A DNA stretch of 41,348 nucleotides, from positions 1-41,348 of the forward strand of contig JAFDDR010000004.1 of NCBI GenBank assembly GCA_019310785.1, written 5' to 3'. Position 1 is the first letter of the stretch; every line of letters begins with the position of its first letter. This stretch comes from Deltaproteobacteria bacterium (GTDB lineage: Bacteria; Desulfobacterota; DSM-4660; Desulfatiglandales; Desulfatiglandaceae). The position numbers and the translations under genes were made by a program. Below the pieces are notes generated by a model. The model saw only the letters and a program-made list of their open reading frames with translations, ran no database searches and was not told the DNA's origin. Of this stretch, positions 17,879 to 25,941 are shown piece by piece.

Positions 17879-18042
17879 GGGTTATGAGGTCTTTTTCGAG
17901 TGACTGGCGGGAGGCCTTCGTCATTTCATTGGGTTACGGAATGGGGGTCCGTAACCCTTTGAAATGACCAGGCCGTGAGACCCGGCCTCCGGCCCGTAGG
18001 GCCTACGCCCCGGAGGGAATCGAGGAAAAGACTTCATAACCC
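17879..18042. repeat. 164-bp near-perfect palindromic element
   Basis: GGGTTATGAGGTCTTTTTCG at the left end pairs with CGAGGAAAAGACTTCATAAC at the right end. An inner pair, GTCATTTCATTGGGTTACGG against CCGTAACCCTTTGAAATGAC, closes on a short loop. The right arm holds a nested GC-rich hairpin (17986-18016) also seen at 10592-10620. The surrounding stretch 17662-18250 otherwise holds no gene I can support, apart from the promoter and operator listed next. Confidence 0.85.
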
Positions 18043-18164
18043 GGTCATAGGGTATAACTGCTGTTACGATTGTAATATGACAATAAACAATTGTGATTTC
18101 AATCTCTTTCCCAATTTTTTATTGAATTTTGACCCACAGATTCTCATGAAGAGCCAAAAAATAT

Positions 18165-18193
18165 TTGACAACGTGAGATTCCTGATTTATAAA
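18165..18193 (+). promoter_or_regulatory. Sigma70-type promoter of the TetR regulator gene
   Basis: TTGACA (18165-18170) and TATAAA (18188-18193) are separated by exactly 17 bp. Expected transcription start is near 18200, about 50 bp before the TetR start codon. Confidence 0.75.
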
Positions 18194-18205
18194 TCCTCAA
18201 AAAGA

Positions 18206-18221
18206 GACCGACCGGTCTGGT
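18206..18221 (+). promoter_or_regulatory. Likely TetR operator
   Basis: GACCGACCGGTCTGGT contains the perfect palindrome GACCGGTC (18210-18217) and resembles the ACCGACCGGTC-rich operators of many TetR regulators. It lies just downstream of the -10 box, where a bound repressor would block transcription of its own gene and possibly of the AbfD-like gene behind it. Confidence 0.6.
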
Positions 18222-18250
18222 TTTTTTGTAAAGTGGATAGAATATCCTCT

Positions 18251-18835
18251 ATGGACCTCAAAGAAAATATAATCTCCGAATCCCTGAAACTCTTTTCCTT
18301 AAAAGGATTCTTGAGCACTTCCATTCAAGACATAATGGAGGCGGCCCATACGTCTAAAGGGGGGCTTTACAACCATTTTAAGAGCAAAGAGGACCTTCTA
18401 TCCGCAGTGCTGGAAGAGGCAAGGAAGATATGGCGTGAAAACAACCTTGCAGGCCTGGATCAAATAAAAAAACCTGTTGAGAGACTCAAAAAGCTGCTGG
18501 AAAATTACAGGGATCGATATCTAAAAGACACAACGAAACTACCCGGTGGCTGCATTTTTGTTACCCTTTCCGTGGAACTGGATGATCAACGGCCTCATCT
18601 TACCCATGAAATCAACAGGGGATTTGCAGGTCTCAAGGTAATGATCAAGGATTTTCTGGATCAGGGAAAGAATGTCGGAGATCTGAGGAATGACATAGAC
18701 ACAAAGGCGGTTACCGAGATGATCTTTTCAATAATATTAGGAGCGGCAGTTATCTATGGTCTTGAAAAAGGTTCTTCCGCCGCAGACAATTCGATCAATG
18801 CCGTTATCAGGTATATTGATGGACTGGTTGATTAA
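18251..18835 (+). CDS. TetR/AcrR-family transcriptional regulator
   Basis: This 194-residue regulator has a TetR helix-turn-helix at residues about 8-45 (SLKLFSLKGFLSTSIQDIM, then TSKGGLYNHFKSKEDLL) and a C-terminal ligand-binding domain with the C6-like segment LPGGCIFVTLSVEL. ATG 18251 is chosen because the HTH begins a few residues later, as usual in the family; longer readings upstream enter the palindrome and cross the promoter. It is 44 bp before the divergent AbfD-like gene in the same direction and has its own promoter and operator, so it likely controls that gene and the methyltransferase after it. The inducer may be the CoA ester they act on. Confidence 0.88.
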   Translation: MDLKENIISESLKLFSLKGFLSTSIQDIMEAAHTSKGGLYNHFKSKEDLLSAVLEEARKIWRENNLAGLDQIKKPVERLKKLLENYRDRYLKDTTKLPGGCIFVTLSVELDDQRPHLTHEINRGFAGLKVMIKDFLDQGKNVGDLRNDIDTKAVTEMIFSIILGAAVIYGLEKGSSAADNSINAVIRYIDGLVD

Positions 18836-18879
18836 TTTAAATATGTACAAAAATTCTAACACAATACAAGGAGGGAAAA

Positions 18880-20343
18880 ATGGCTTTAATGACACCGGAA
18901 CAATTTGAGGAGAGCTTGAAAGACGTTAAACCGAGGGTTTTTATGAACGCAAAAAGGATAGAAAATGTCCTTGAAAACAAAAACACCCGTACAGTTGTTG
19001 AAGCGAATAAGGCCAGCTATAAATGGGCACTTGATCCAAAGTACAAGGATATTATGACATGTTATTCCCCTTTGATTGATGATGTGGTCAATCGTTACAC
19101 ATACGTGAGCGCCAGCAACGAGGACCTGGAAAAAAAGGCCAACGCAGGGACCTTCACTGCTGAGATGTTGGGGACATGTATATACCGTTGCGTGGGGTAT
19201 GACGCCTTTCATTCCTTAGCCGCTACTACATGGGAGATGGACAGGGATCTGGGCACGAAATACAATCCCAGGTTTCTCGAATACCTGAAGATGGTTCAGA
19301 CAAAGGACCTTTCCGTGGCCGGGGCCCTGACCGAGCCGAGGGGTAGTCGCGGCAAAAAGACCTTGGACTGGAAGGACCCCTATCTGTCCCTGAAAATCGT
19401 TGACAAAAATGATGACGGCATTGTTGTGCGGGGGGCCAAGATAAATATCAGCGGGGCCTATGCCAGCCACGAAATGGTGGTAATGCCCCAGGCGGCTCAT
19501 TTCAAGGGAGAAGAAGACTATGCCGTGGCATTTGCCACGCCCGTGGATGCCAAGGGCATCACCTTTGTATGCCAGTACACTCCCTTCTCCGCTGAAAGGG
19601 ATATGGCCGATGATCCCGAGGAGTTGGGAAACCCACTTTATGGCGAGCGCGAGACCTCCATGGTTATCTTTGACGACGTCTTTGTCCCCTGGGACAGGGT
19701 ATTTCACTGCGGGGAATATAAATACTCAGTAAAACTGGTGACTCGTTTTGCCAAGACTCATCGCATGACATGCGGCGGAACGTGCAAGGTGGGTTTTATG
19801 AATCAGATCATAGGTGCTTCAAAACTGATCCAGGAATACAAAGGCCTCGAGAAGGCCACTCACATCAACGAGGAACTGGCCGAGATGGTGGTTTTAAGGG
19901 AGACAGCCAGGGCCTGCGGTCTTGCTGCGGCCCGGAATGGCGTTGAGGAACCCGAGGGTTCCGGTGTATTTTTGCCTGATGAATTGATGGGTAACGTGTC
20001 CAAGCTCAATGTGTGCAATGCTTTCTGGCGGGTCATGGCCTTAGCCGGTGATATCGGCGGCGGGCTGATTGTCACTATGCCGTCTATCAAGGAGCTGAAA
20101 AATCCAGAAGTCAAAGATTACGTTGAGGAGTTTTATAGCTTTGGTTCCGATGAACCCACGAAAAACATCATGAAGGTGCACAAACTCCTGCAAAACTGGA
20201 CGGCAGGGCTTCACGGTGTGGGTACCTGGCACGGGGCAGGACCGGTCATGGCCCAGAAAATCATGCTTCAGAGGGTCATCAATTATGACCATGAAAAAGA
20301 ATTAGTGAAAAACACCTTGAACCTTGAAGAAAAAACGAAGTAA
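18880..20343 (+). CDS. Divergent AbfD-like [4Fe-4S]/FAD dehydratase, paralogue 3
   Basis: This 487-residue protein is the third 4-hydroxybutyryl-CoA dehydratase homologue. Cys100 and Cys104 (CIYRC) and a His/Cys pair, His294 and Cys302 (HRMTCGGTCK), are kept, so an iron-sulfur cluster is likely. It differs from the other two: the Gln between the first cysteines is Tyr, the Tyr296 equivalent is Cys298, one residue is inserted between the His and Cys ligands (spacing 8 instead of 7), and the Glu before the HGxG motif is Gly. The Glu257 equivalent is kept (RETSMVIFDD). The SD AAGGAGGG precedes ATG 18880. It follows a TetR gene and precedes a URO-D-fold methyltransferase. The substrate is unknown and probably not 4-hydroxybutyryl-CoA. 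Confidence 0.82.
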   Translation: MALMTPEQFEESLKDVKPRVFMNAKRIENVLENKNTRTVVEANKASYKWALDPKYKDIMTCYSPLIDDVVNRYTYVSASNEDLEKKANAGTFTAEMLGTCIYRCVGYDAFHSLAATTWEMDRDLGTKYNPRFLEYLKMVQTKDLSVAGALTEPRGSRGKKTLDWKDPYLSLKIVDKNDDGIVVRGAKINISGAYASHEMVVMPQAAHFKGEEDYAVAFATPVDAKGITFVCQYTPFSAERDMADDPEELGNPLYGERETSMVIFDDVFVPWDRVFHCGEYKYSVKLVTRFAKTHRMTCGGTCKVGFMNQIIGASKLIQEYKGLEKATHINEELAEMVVLRETARACGLAAARNGVEEPEGSGVFLPDELMGNVSKLNVCNAFWRVMALAGDIGGGLIVTMPSIKELKNPEVKDYVEEFYSFGSDEPTKNIMKVHKLLQNWTAGLHGVGTWHGAGPVMAQKIMLQRVINYDHEKELVKNTLNLEEKTK

Positions 20344-20462
20344 CGAATGTAACGTCAGCAACGCCAAAATCCTCTCCCTCACAGGGGGAGGGGGTTTGGG
20401 TCGTGAAAGCTTAAAGATAACCCGATACCGAGGCAGATCCTCCTTGGGAAAGAGAATATCAA

Positions 20463-21503
20463 ATGGAAGAAACATACACTGGAAGAAAGCGAGTTTCGGC
20501 CGCCTTTAAAAGGACATTTACCGACCAGGAAATAGAGGTTGACAGGATTCCTGTTTATCCCATCATGGGCCAGTGCAATGCCCAGCTTGTAGGAGCCTCC
20601 ATACGCGAATTTTTGGTGGATCCAAAGGTATTCGTAAAGGCCCAGGTGGCCGCCTATGAGCGTTTCAAACCGGATATCATGGTCATGCAGGGAGACCTGC
20701 TCATGGATGTGGAGGCCATGGGCAACGAACTCAGGTTTCCGGAAGACAGCATGTGCATTTCCGTCAAATACGCCCTTGAGGATAAAGGGAAACTCAGCAG
20801 CCTGCAGGTTCCTGATCCTACTAAAGACGGACGTATGCCCGTTTACCTGGAAATCTTAGCGGAAACCAAGAAAATCATCACCGATTCCATTGTATCCGCG
20901 GTAGTGGCAGGGCCATGGACAACCGCCATAGGGCTTCGGGGTGCCAATGAATTGATCATGGATGCCATAAAGGACCCGGATTATGTTCACGAACTCATGG
21001 ATTTTTGCTCCCAGGTCTCCATTTCATTCATGGAGGCCATCCAACCCCTCAAGGTTGGGTTGAGCTATTCAGAGGCCCCCGCATCCTGCAGCCTCATATC
21101 TCCAAAGATATACCGGGAATTCATCTTTCCTCACCACAAGCGCATTGTGGAGCATTTTAAGGAGAGAAAAGCCGGTCTTGGCCTACATATATGCGGCTAT
21201 ACCGACCCCATCCTTGAGGACATGGTGAAAACCGGCGTCACCAATATCAGTATCGATGCACCCTCGGATCTGGCAAAGGCGGCAGAGGTAACAAAGGGCA
21301 AGGCCGTGCTTATCGGCAACGTCAACACCAATCTTTTCTTTTCGGGAAGCAAGGAAGATATGAAACAGGCCATACAAAATTGCCTAAATGCGGCCTCGAA
21401 AGACAGCGGGTATGTCCTCGCATCAGGATGCGAGGTGCCTGGTATAGCACCACCCGAAAAGGTAGACTGGTTCATGGAAATTGCCAATGAATTATGCAGG
21501 TAA
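20463..21503 (+). CDS. URO-D-fold corrinoid/thiol methyltransferase, MtaA-like (copy 1)
   Basis: This 346-residue TIM-barrel protein belongs to the uroporphyrinogen-decarboxylase superfamily. The zinc ligands that mark the methyltransferase branch are visible: His242 and Cys244 in LHICGYTDPI and Cys323 in ASGCEVP. True HemE active-site features are not seen. Such enzymes (MtaA, MtbA, CmuA) move methyl groups between a corrinoid and a thiol, or from a methyl donor to a corrinoid. ATG 20463 has GGGAAAGAG upstream. It is 119 bp after the divergent AbfD-like gene; the gap has a small CTCCC/GGGAG hairpin but no promoter I can name, so they may share a transcript. A strong hairpin follows. Confidence 0.85.
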   Translation: MEETYTGRKRVSAAFKRTFTDQEIEVDRIPVYPIMGQCNAQLVGASIREFLVDPKVFVKAQVAAYERFKPDIMVMQGDLLMDVEAMGNELRFPEDSMCISVKYALEDKGKLSSLQVPDPTKDGRMPVYLEILAETKKIITDSIVSAVVAGPWTTAIGLRGANELIMDAIKDPDYVHELMDFCSQVSISFMEAIQPLKVGLSYSEAPASCSLISPKIYREFIFPHHKRIVEHFKERKAGLGLHICGYTDPILEDMVKTGVTNISIDAPSDLAKAAEVTKGKAVLIGNVNTNLFFSGSKEDMKQAIQNCLNAASKDSGYVLASGCEVPGIAPPEKVDWFMEIANELCR

Positions 21504-21520
21504 AACCCATAGGCCCCATA

Positions 21521-21569
21521 GCCGTCAGGCTGAGATGATTCTGTCAACATTTTGATCTCTCCTGACGGC
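21521..21569 (+). terminator. Long-stem hairpin after MtaA-like gene
   Basis: GCCGTCAGG (21521-21529) pairs perfectly with CCTGACGGC (21561-21569), and the stem continues imperfectly through CTGAGAT/ATCTCT. It starts 18 nt after the stop codon. No T-run follows, so it may be a terminator of weak type or a repeat end. Confidence 0.5.
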
Positions 21570-21792
21570 AAATCTCAAATTACAATAAACAAATAACAAA
21601 CAAAATCCAAATTACAATATCAAAACGTGCCTTATCAGACTTAATTTTTCTGGGAATCCAGTAATGTGGTCTGCCAAGGCGCTTATCCCGAATTATTGAG
21701 AAGATACGCTATTATGACGCTGCGTTGTTTTGGTCATTGGTATTTGAGATTTGGATATTGTTTGAAATTTGGTGCTTGTGATTTGGAATTTG
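21570..21792. repeat. AT-rich inverted repeat, related to the 8804/10622 family
   Basis: AAATCTCAAATTACAATAAAC on the left pairs imperfectly with GTTTGAAATTTGGTGCTTGTG on the right, and the motif TTTTGGTCATTGG recurs as in the 230-bp repeats. The rest of the gap to 21980 has a run of ten Cs (21831-21840) and no gene I can support. Confidence 0.7.
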
Positions 21793-21980
21793 GACCTCGA
21801 ATTTGTCATATCTCAAATGGGAATTACACGCCCCCCCCCCGACTTCCCGAATTTATAGCCTGCACCGGCTACCGGAACAATATTAGTAAGAATGACTCCC
21901 CTCTTGCAGTTTTCTTCCAAAAAGGGTAGTATTTTAGCTCTTTGAAATAACCGTTCACATCCGACGAAAGAAGAACGCCA

Positions 21981-23960
21981 TTGTCGAATTTTATCCAGGA
22001 CAAACAAAAACAAGGCTTTCAAGAAGAACAGGATATCCTGCAAATACTCAACAACCTGCCGGATGGCCTTTTTACAATGGATATGGCCGGCATGATCACC
22101 TATTTTAATGCTGCCGCCGAAGAGATTACCGGCCTGCCGGTCTCCGATGCCATCGGCATGCAGTGCAGGCAAGTATTTAATAGTCCTGCCTGCGACACCG
22201 ACTGCCCTTTGCAAAGGATCGCTCGGGCGGAAAAAGAAGTCTACAACCGGGAGGTTACAGTAGTAAGGACAGATGGAAAAGAAGTCCCCTCTATATGCAG
22301 CTTTTCCAGGCTGAGGGGACCTAATGGCAATGTAGTCGGAGGCATGGAGGTTTTCATCGATATCTCGGATAGAAAGCACCTTGAAAACGACATCAGGCTT
22401 TCCGAGAGGAAGTATCGACGTATCTTTGAAGGCTCCAAAGACATGATCCTGATTATCTCAAGGGACGGCGCCATCAAAGATGTAAACCAGGGCGGCGTAG
22501 ACCTGCTTGGATATGAAAGCAAACAGGAGTTGCTTGAGCTCTCATCGGTGGAAGAGATATACGAAAACCCTAAGCACTGGCAGGTGTTCCAGAAACAGAT
22601 CCGCAGGGATGGTTTTTTCAAAGATTTTGAGGCGGGTGTCAAAAAAAAGGATGGGACCCGCCTTCACTGTTTGCTCAGCGGCACCGCGGACAGGGGCAAG
22701 GACGGCGAGATTACCGGATACGAGAGCATTGCCAAAGATATCACGGCTCGCATGGACGCCATTAGAAGCTTTCGAAAGCGACACTGGGAATTGTGGCTCC
22801 TGAATTCGGTTGCCTTTGCCATGAACAAGGCCCGGGACCTGGATGAAATCCTCGAGACCGCCCTGAAAAAGGTCCTTGAGGTGTTGAAGCTTAGCTCCGG
22901 TGGCATCTTTTTGATAGATCACGACAAACCAGCCTTCTCGCTAAGGGTGCAGAAAGGCCTGATCGACGGTGATGGAACTCACATGCCCCGGATACTGCTC
23001 AATGATGAAGCCCTCATGCGCTCATTGCTTAAAAAGAACCTCACCCTCGATCCCGAGCCTATTTTCCCCCCCTTCAAGGCAACTTTAACAGACGGAGACT
23101 CGGGCAATAGCGCAGATCTCACCTGTTTCCTTATTACAGCAAAAAAAAAGGCTTCCGGGTTTCTTTCGTTCGTGGTCCCACAAGATAGAGACCTCACCAC
23201 GGGTCAGGACTATCACCTGTTAGGTTCTTTAGGGAACTTCTTAGGGGGCGCCATTGAAAATGCTCGTCTGCTTCAGGCCGTTCGTGAAAATCGAGAAGAT
23301 CTCAAAAGATTGACGGCAAAATTGTTTCATTCACAGGAGGAAGAAAGAAGGCGGATCGCCCGGGAGTTACATGACGAGGCAGGCCAGGCCCTCACGGGGA
23401 TCAATTTTACATTGGAGACCATTGAGAAAGGGCTTTCCACAGAAAACGATAATGTGAAAAAGCTTATCGCGGACGCGAAAAAACAGATCAATCGCACATA
23501 TCAGGAAGTGCGCCGAATGTCATACAGCCTGCACCCTGCCCTTTTAACCGACCTTGGACTGGAACCTGCGCTGGAATCATATCTGTCCTCTGTCTCCAAA
23601 CACAGCGGACTGGATATAGATTTCAAAATGATGGGGTTTGAGGATCGGGTGGACCCGGCGATTGAAACCGTGCTCTACCGCCTCTCGCAGGAGGCACTCA
23701 CAAACGCGTTGAAGCATTCACGGGCAAAGCATTTCAGGCTTTCAATTATAAAGGGCTATCCTCAAATCATTTTTTTAGCGGAGGATGACGGCATAGGATT
23801 TATATCAGGTGAATTTGATCAACCCAAGCATGGCCTGGGTCTGTTGTCCATGAAAGAGCGGGCTGCCATGTTGGGAGGAAATTTTTCTCTCCGTACATCG
23901 CCCGGCCAGGGAACGCGAATCCGCATAGAAATCCCTATCATAGAGGAGACTCATGCCTGA
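21981..23960 (+). CDS. PAS-PAS-GAF sensor kinase, HisKA_3 (NarL-type) family
   Basis: This 659-residue soluble kinase starts with TTG 21981; a stop codon at 21948 and the absence of earlier ATG codons support this start. Domains are PAS about 15-130, PAS about 145-255, GAF about 275-430, HisKA_3 with His464 (RRRIARELHDEAGQ) and HATPase_c (NALKHSRA, DDGIGF, GLGLLSMKERAAMLGG). The first PAS carries a cysteine set, C62, C71 and C75 (CRQVF...CDTDCPLQ), a pattern seen in PAS domains of anaerobes and possibly binding a metal or sensing redox state. It overlaps the response regulator gene by 8 nt, so the two form a two-component operon, placed between the methyltransferase gene and the CFeSP cluster. 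Confidence 0.9.
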   Translation: MSNFIQDKQKQGFQEEQDILQILNNLPDGLFTMDMAGMITYFNAAAEEITGLPVSDAIGMQCRQVFNSPACDTDCPLQRIARAEKEVYNREVTVVRTDGKEVPSICSFSRLRGPNGNVVGGMEVFIDISDRKHLENDIRLSERKYRRIFEGSKDMILIISRDGAIKDVNQGGVDLLGYESKQELLELSSVEEIYENPKHWQVFQKQIRRDGFFKDFEAGVKKKDGTRLHCLLSGTADRGKDGEITGYESIAKDITARMDAIRSFRKRHWELWLLNSVAFAMNKARDLDEILETALKKVLEVLKLSSGGIFLIDHDKPAFSLRVQKGLIDGDGTHMPRILLNDEALMRSLLKKNLTLDPEPIFPPFKATLTDGDSGNSADLTCFLITAKKKASGFLSFVVPQDRDLTTGQDYHLLGSLGNFLGGAIENARLLQAVRENREDLKRLTAKLFHSQEEERRRIARELHDEAGQALTGINFTLETIEKGLSTENDNVKKLIADAKKQINRTYQEVRRMSYSLHPALLTDLGLEPALESYLSSVSKHSGLDIDFKMMGFEDRVDPAIETVLYRLSQEALTNALKHSRAKHFRLSIIKGYPQIIFLAEDDGIGFISGEFDQPKHGLGLLSMKERAAMLGGNFSLRTSPGQGTRIRIEIPIIEETHA

Positions 23961-24618
23961 CAGGGATATCACAATCATTTTAGCGGACGATCACACAATC
24001 GTTCGACAGGGACTTGCCAAGCTATTGGAAGGAGAGCCTGGACTAAATGTGGTTGGAGAGGCTGAAAATGGGCGAGAAGCGGTCAGCAAGGTAGAAGGAC
24101 TAAAACCGGACGTGGTCATAATGGATATCTCGATGCCAATGCTAAACGGCATAGAAGCGACCCGGCAGATCAAGAAAATCAGGCCCGAAACCAGGGTAAT
24201 CATACTTTCCATGCATTGTCATGATGGCTATATCAGAGAGCTTTTCAGCCTCGGGGCCTCCGGATACCTGCTCAAAGACTCCACGGGCAGCGACATCGTA
24301 AAGGCTATACAGGCTGCCATGGATGGTGATACTTATATGAGTCCTCCGGTTTCACGACTTGTCATAGAGGATTACGTTTCAACTAAGAAAAAGTCCTTCA
24401 GGGAAGAGCTTTACAGCAGTCTTTCCAATCGAGAGCGAGAGGTATTTCAGATAATTGCCGAGGGAAACTCTACCAGGGAAATCTCGGAAATCCTGTGCAT
24501 AAGCCCGAGTACGGTCAAGACCCATCGCTCTAAAATCATGGAAAAGCTTCGAATAGAAAATATCTCACAGTTGGTTCAGTTTGCCATTAGAATCGGCATC
24601 GTTGACCTTCACTCATAG
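23953..24618 (+). CDS. NarL/FixJ-family response regulator
   Basis: This 221-residue regulator is the partner of the overlapping kinase gene. Its receiver domain has the acidic pair D12-D13, phospho-acceptor Asp58 (VVIMDISMPML) and Lys near 108 (YLLKDS). The C-terminal LuxR-type HTH reads LSNREREVFQIIAEGNSTRE then STVKTHRSKIMEKLRI. ATG 23953 lies inside the kinase's end. Targets are unknown; the acs genes 431 bp downstream are candidates. Confidence 0.93.
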   Translation: MPDRDITIILADDHTIVRQGLAKLLEGEPGLNVVGEAENGREAVSKVEGLKPDVVIMDISMPMLNGIEATRQIKKIRPETRVIILSMHCHDGYIRELFSLGASGYLLKDSTGSDIVKAIQAAMDGDTYMSPPVSRLVIEDYVSTKKKSFREELYSSLSNREREVFQIIAEGNSTREISEILCISPSTVKTHRSKIMEKLRIENISQLVQFAIRIGIVDLHS

Positions 24619-24796
24619 AAATTCCCACTTTCACCGCCATATGCCTTCGGGCCGTTAACCAAGGCCCATCCAAACCAAGCCAATTGAGGACTGAAAATAG
24701 TCCCATATCCCGGAAAAATCATCCGATGGACTATTGTAATTCTTGTATATCTTATCTATGAACATTCTGAAATAGATTGAATCCCTGATTCAAACT

Positions 24797-24998
24797 TGAC
24801 GGTTTCGTAAAGAGTCTCGTTTTGTTGTCATTTCGAGCGTAGCGAGAAATCTTGAACGTAAACCAATTGAAGATATAAGATTCCTCTCGGAGCCTGCCCT
24901 GAGCGTAAAGATTAAGATTCCTCGCTTCGCTCGGAATGACAGAGGCGAAGAGGTCGAAATGACTGCTTCATTAAGTACGACTTTTTACGAGTGCATCA
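24797..24998. repeat. Palindromic repeat unit (138-bp core 24826-24963) with outer inverted ends
   Basis: The core begins TGTCATTTCGAGCGTAGCGA and ends GAGGTCGAAATGAC; its right half includes CGGAGCCTGCCCTGAGCGTA and CCTCGCTTCGCTCGGAATGA. Outer ends are TTGACGGTTTCGTAAAGAGT on the left and GACTTTTTACGAGTGCATCA on the right, imperfect inverted copies. The core equals 28992-29129 in length and layout. The remainder of 24619-25049 has small hairpins (24777-24793, TTGAATC-CCT-GATTCAA) and no gene. Confidence 0.85.
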
Positions 24999-25049
24999 AT
25001 ATTGAGAGCATACAATCAAACCAATAACTAATTAAAGAGAGGGCAAACC

Positions 25050-25928
25050 ATGATTCTCATCGGCGAAGATTTGAATGTAATGTCTAATGCAATATCTCAG
25101 GCCATTAAAGAGCGCAATCCTGAATCGATTCGGGAGTGTGTCGAGGGACAGGCAGCAAGCGGCATGGACTATCTGGACCTGAATGTTGGACCCCAGAAAA
25201 AGGATCCTGCCCAGACCATGGAATGGCTTGTGAATACGGTGCAGGAATTCACGGATCTTCCTTTGTGCCTTGATACCACAAATACTGTGGCAATGGAGGC
25301 AGGCCTTAAACTCTGCAAGAAAAAGGCCCTGATCAATTCCGCATCCGGGGCAAAGGAAAGCATGGAAAGCGTTATGCCGCTTTCTAAAAAATATTCTGCA
25401 GGTCTGGTGCTTTCCGTGATCAATGATGCCGGTCTGCCCTCAGACGCAGACGAAAGGGCCGCGAGCATTCTGGAATCGCTGGAATATGCCAGTGGACTGG
25501 GCATCGAAAATGAAGACATCTGGATCGATCCCGTTCTCATGCCCGTTGGAGTGGACCAACGCCAGATCTTATCTTACATGGAATTCATTCAGATGATACC
25601 GGACCTGGCGCCCGGCGCAAAGTCGGTATGCGGCCTGTCCAATCTGTCCTACAGTGCCCCAAAGGAACTCAGGGGACTCCTCAATCGCACGTTCCTGGTC
25701 ATGCTCAACCGGTACGGCCAGGATGCGGCCATTGTAAGTGGTTTCGACGAGGAACTCATCCGGCTGAACAAAGGAGAAATGCCGGAGATCGTTGACTTCA
25801 TTCACAGGACCATGGATGAGGAGGACCTGGACATTTCTACCCTTTCCACAAAAGAACAGGAATACGTAAAGACAACCCGGGTCCTCATGGGAAAGACCCT
25901 CTATTCCAATTCCTGGTTAGAAGTATGA
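25050..25928 (+). CDS. acsE: Methyltetrahydrofolate:corrinoid/iron-sulfur protein methyltransferase (MeTr)
   Basis: This 292-residue pterin-binding TIM-barrel protein moves the methyl group between methyl-tetrahydrofolate and the cobalt of CFeSP in the Wood-Ljungdahl pathway. It lines up well with Moorella AcsE: N-terminal IGE-LN, the pterin region DYLDLNVGPQKKDP, the CLDTTN strand, ALINSASG, WIDPVLMPV and GLSNLSY. It is about 30 residues longer than Moorella AcsE at the C-terminus. The SD GAGAGGG precedes ATG 25050. It is 13 bp before acsD, clearly one operon. The direction may be methyl oxidation or acetyl-CoA synthesis depending on metabolism. Confidence 0.93.
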   Translation: MILIGEDLNVMSNAISQAIKERNPESIRECVEGQAASGMDYLDLNVGPQKKDPAQTMEWLVNTVQEFTDLPLCLDTTNTVAMEAGLKLCKKKALINSASGAKESMESVMPLSKKYSAGLVLSVINDAGLPSDADERAASILESLEYASGLGIENEDIWIDPVLMPVGVDQRQILSYMEFIQMIPDLAPGAKSVCGLSNLSYSAPKELRGLLNRTFLVMLNRYGQDAAIVSGFDEELIRLNKGEMPEIVDFIHRTMDEEDLDISTLSTKEQEYVKTTRVLMGKTLYSNSWLEV

Positions 25929-25941
25929 AAGGAGGCACACC

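Noticed and set aside
17975-18250. Longer N-terminus for the TetR regulator
   Set aside because: The extension runs through a palindromic element, the promoter and the operator; the HTH normally begins within about ten residues of the start, which fits ATG 18251.
9138-20343. Calling the three HpaB-family proteins 4-hydroxyphenylacetate 3-monooxygenases
   Set aside because: All three have the C-x3-C and His/Cys pairs that ligate the [4Fe-4S] cluster in 4-hydroxybutyryl-CoA dehydratase, which oxygenases of the family lack, and the gene context is strictly anaerobic.
20463-21503. Haem biosynthesis uroporphyrinogen decarboxylase (HemE)
   Set aside because: The His-x-Cys ... Cys zinc ligands typical of methyltransferases are present in this and the other URO-D-fold proteins, and the neighbourhood is corrinoid and C1 metabolism.
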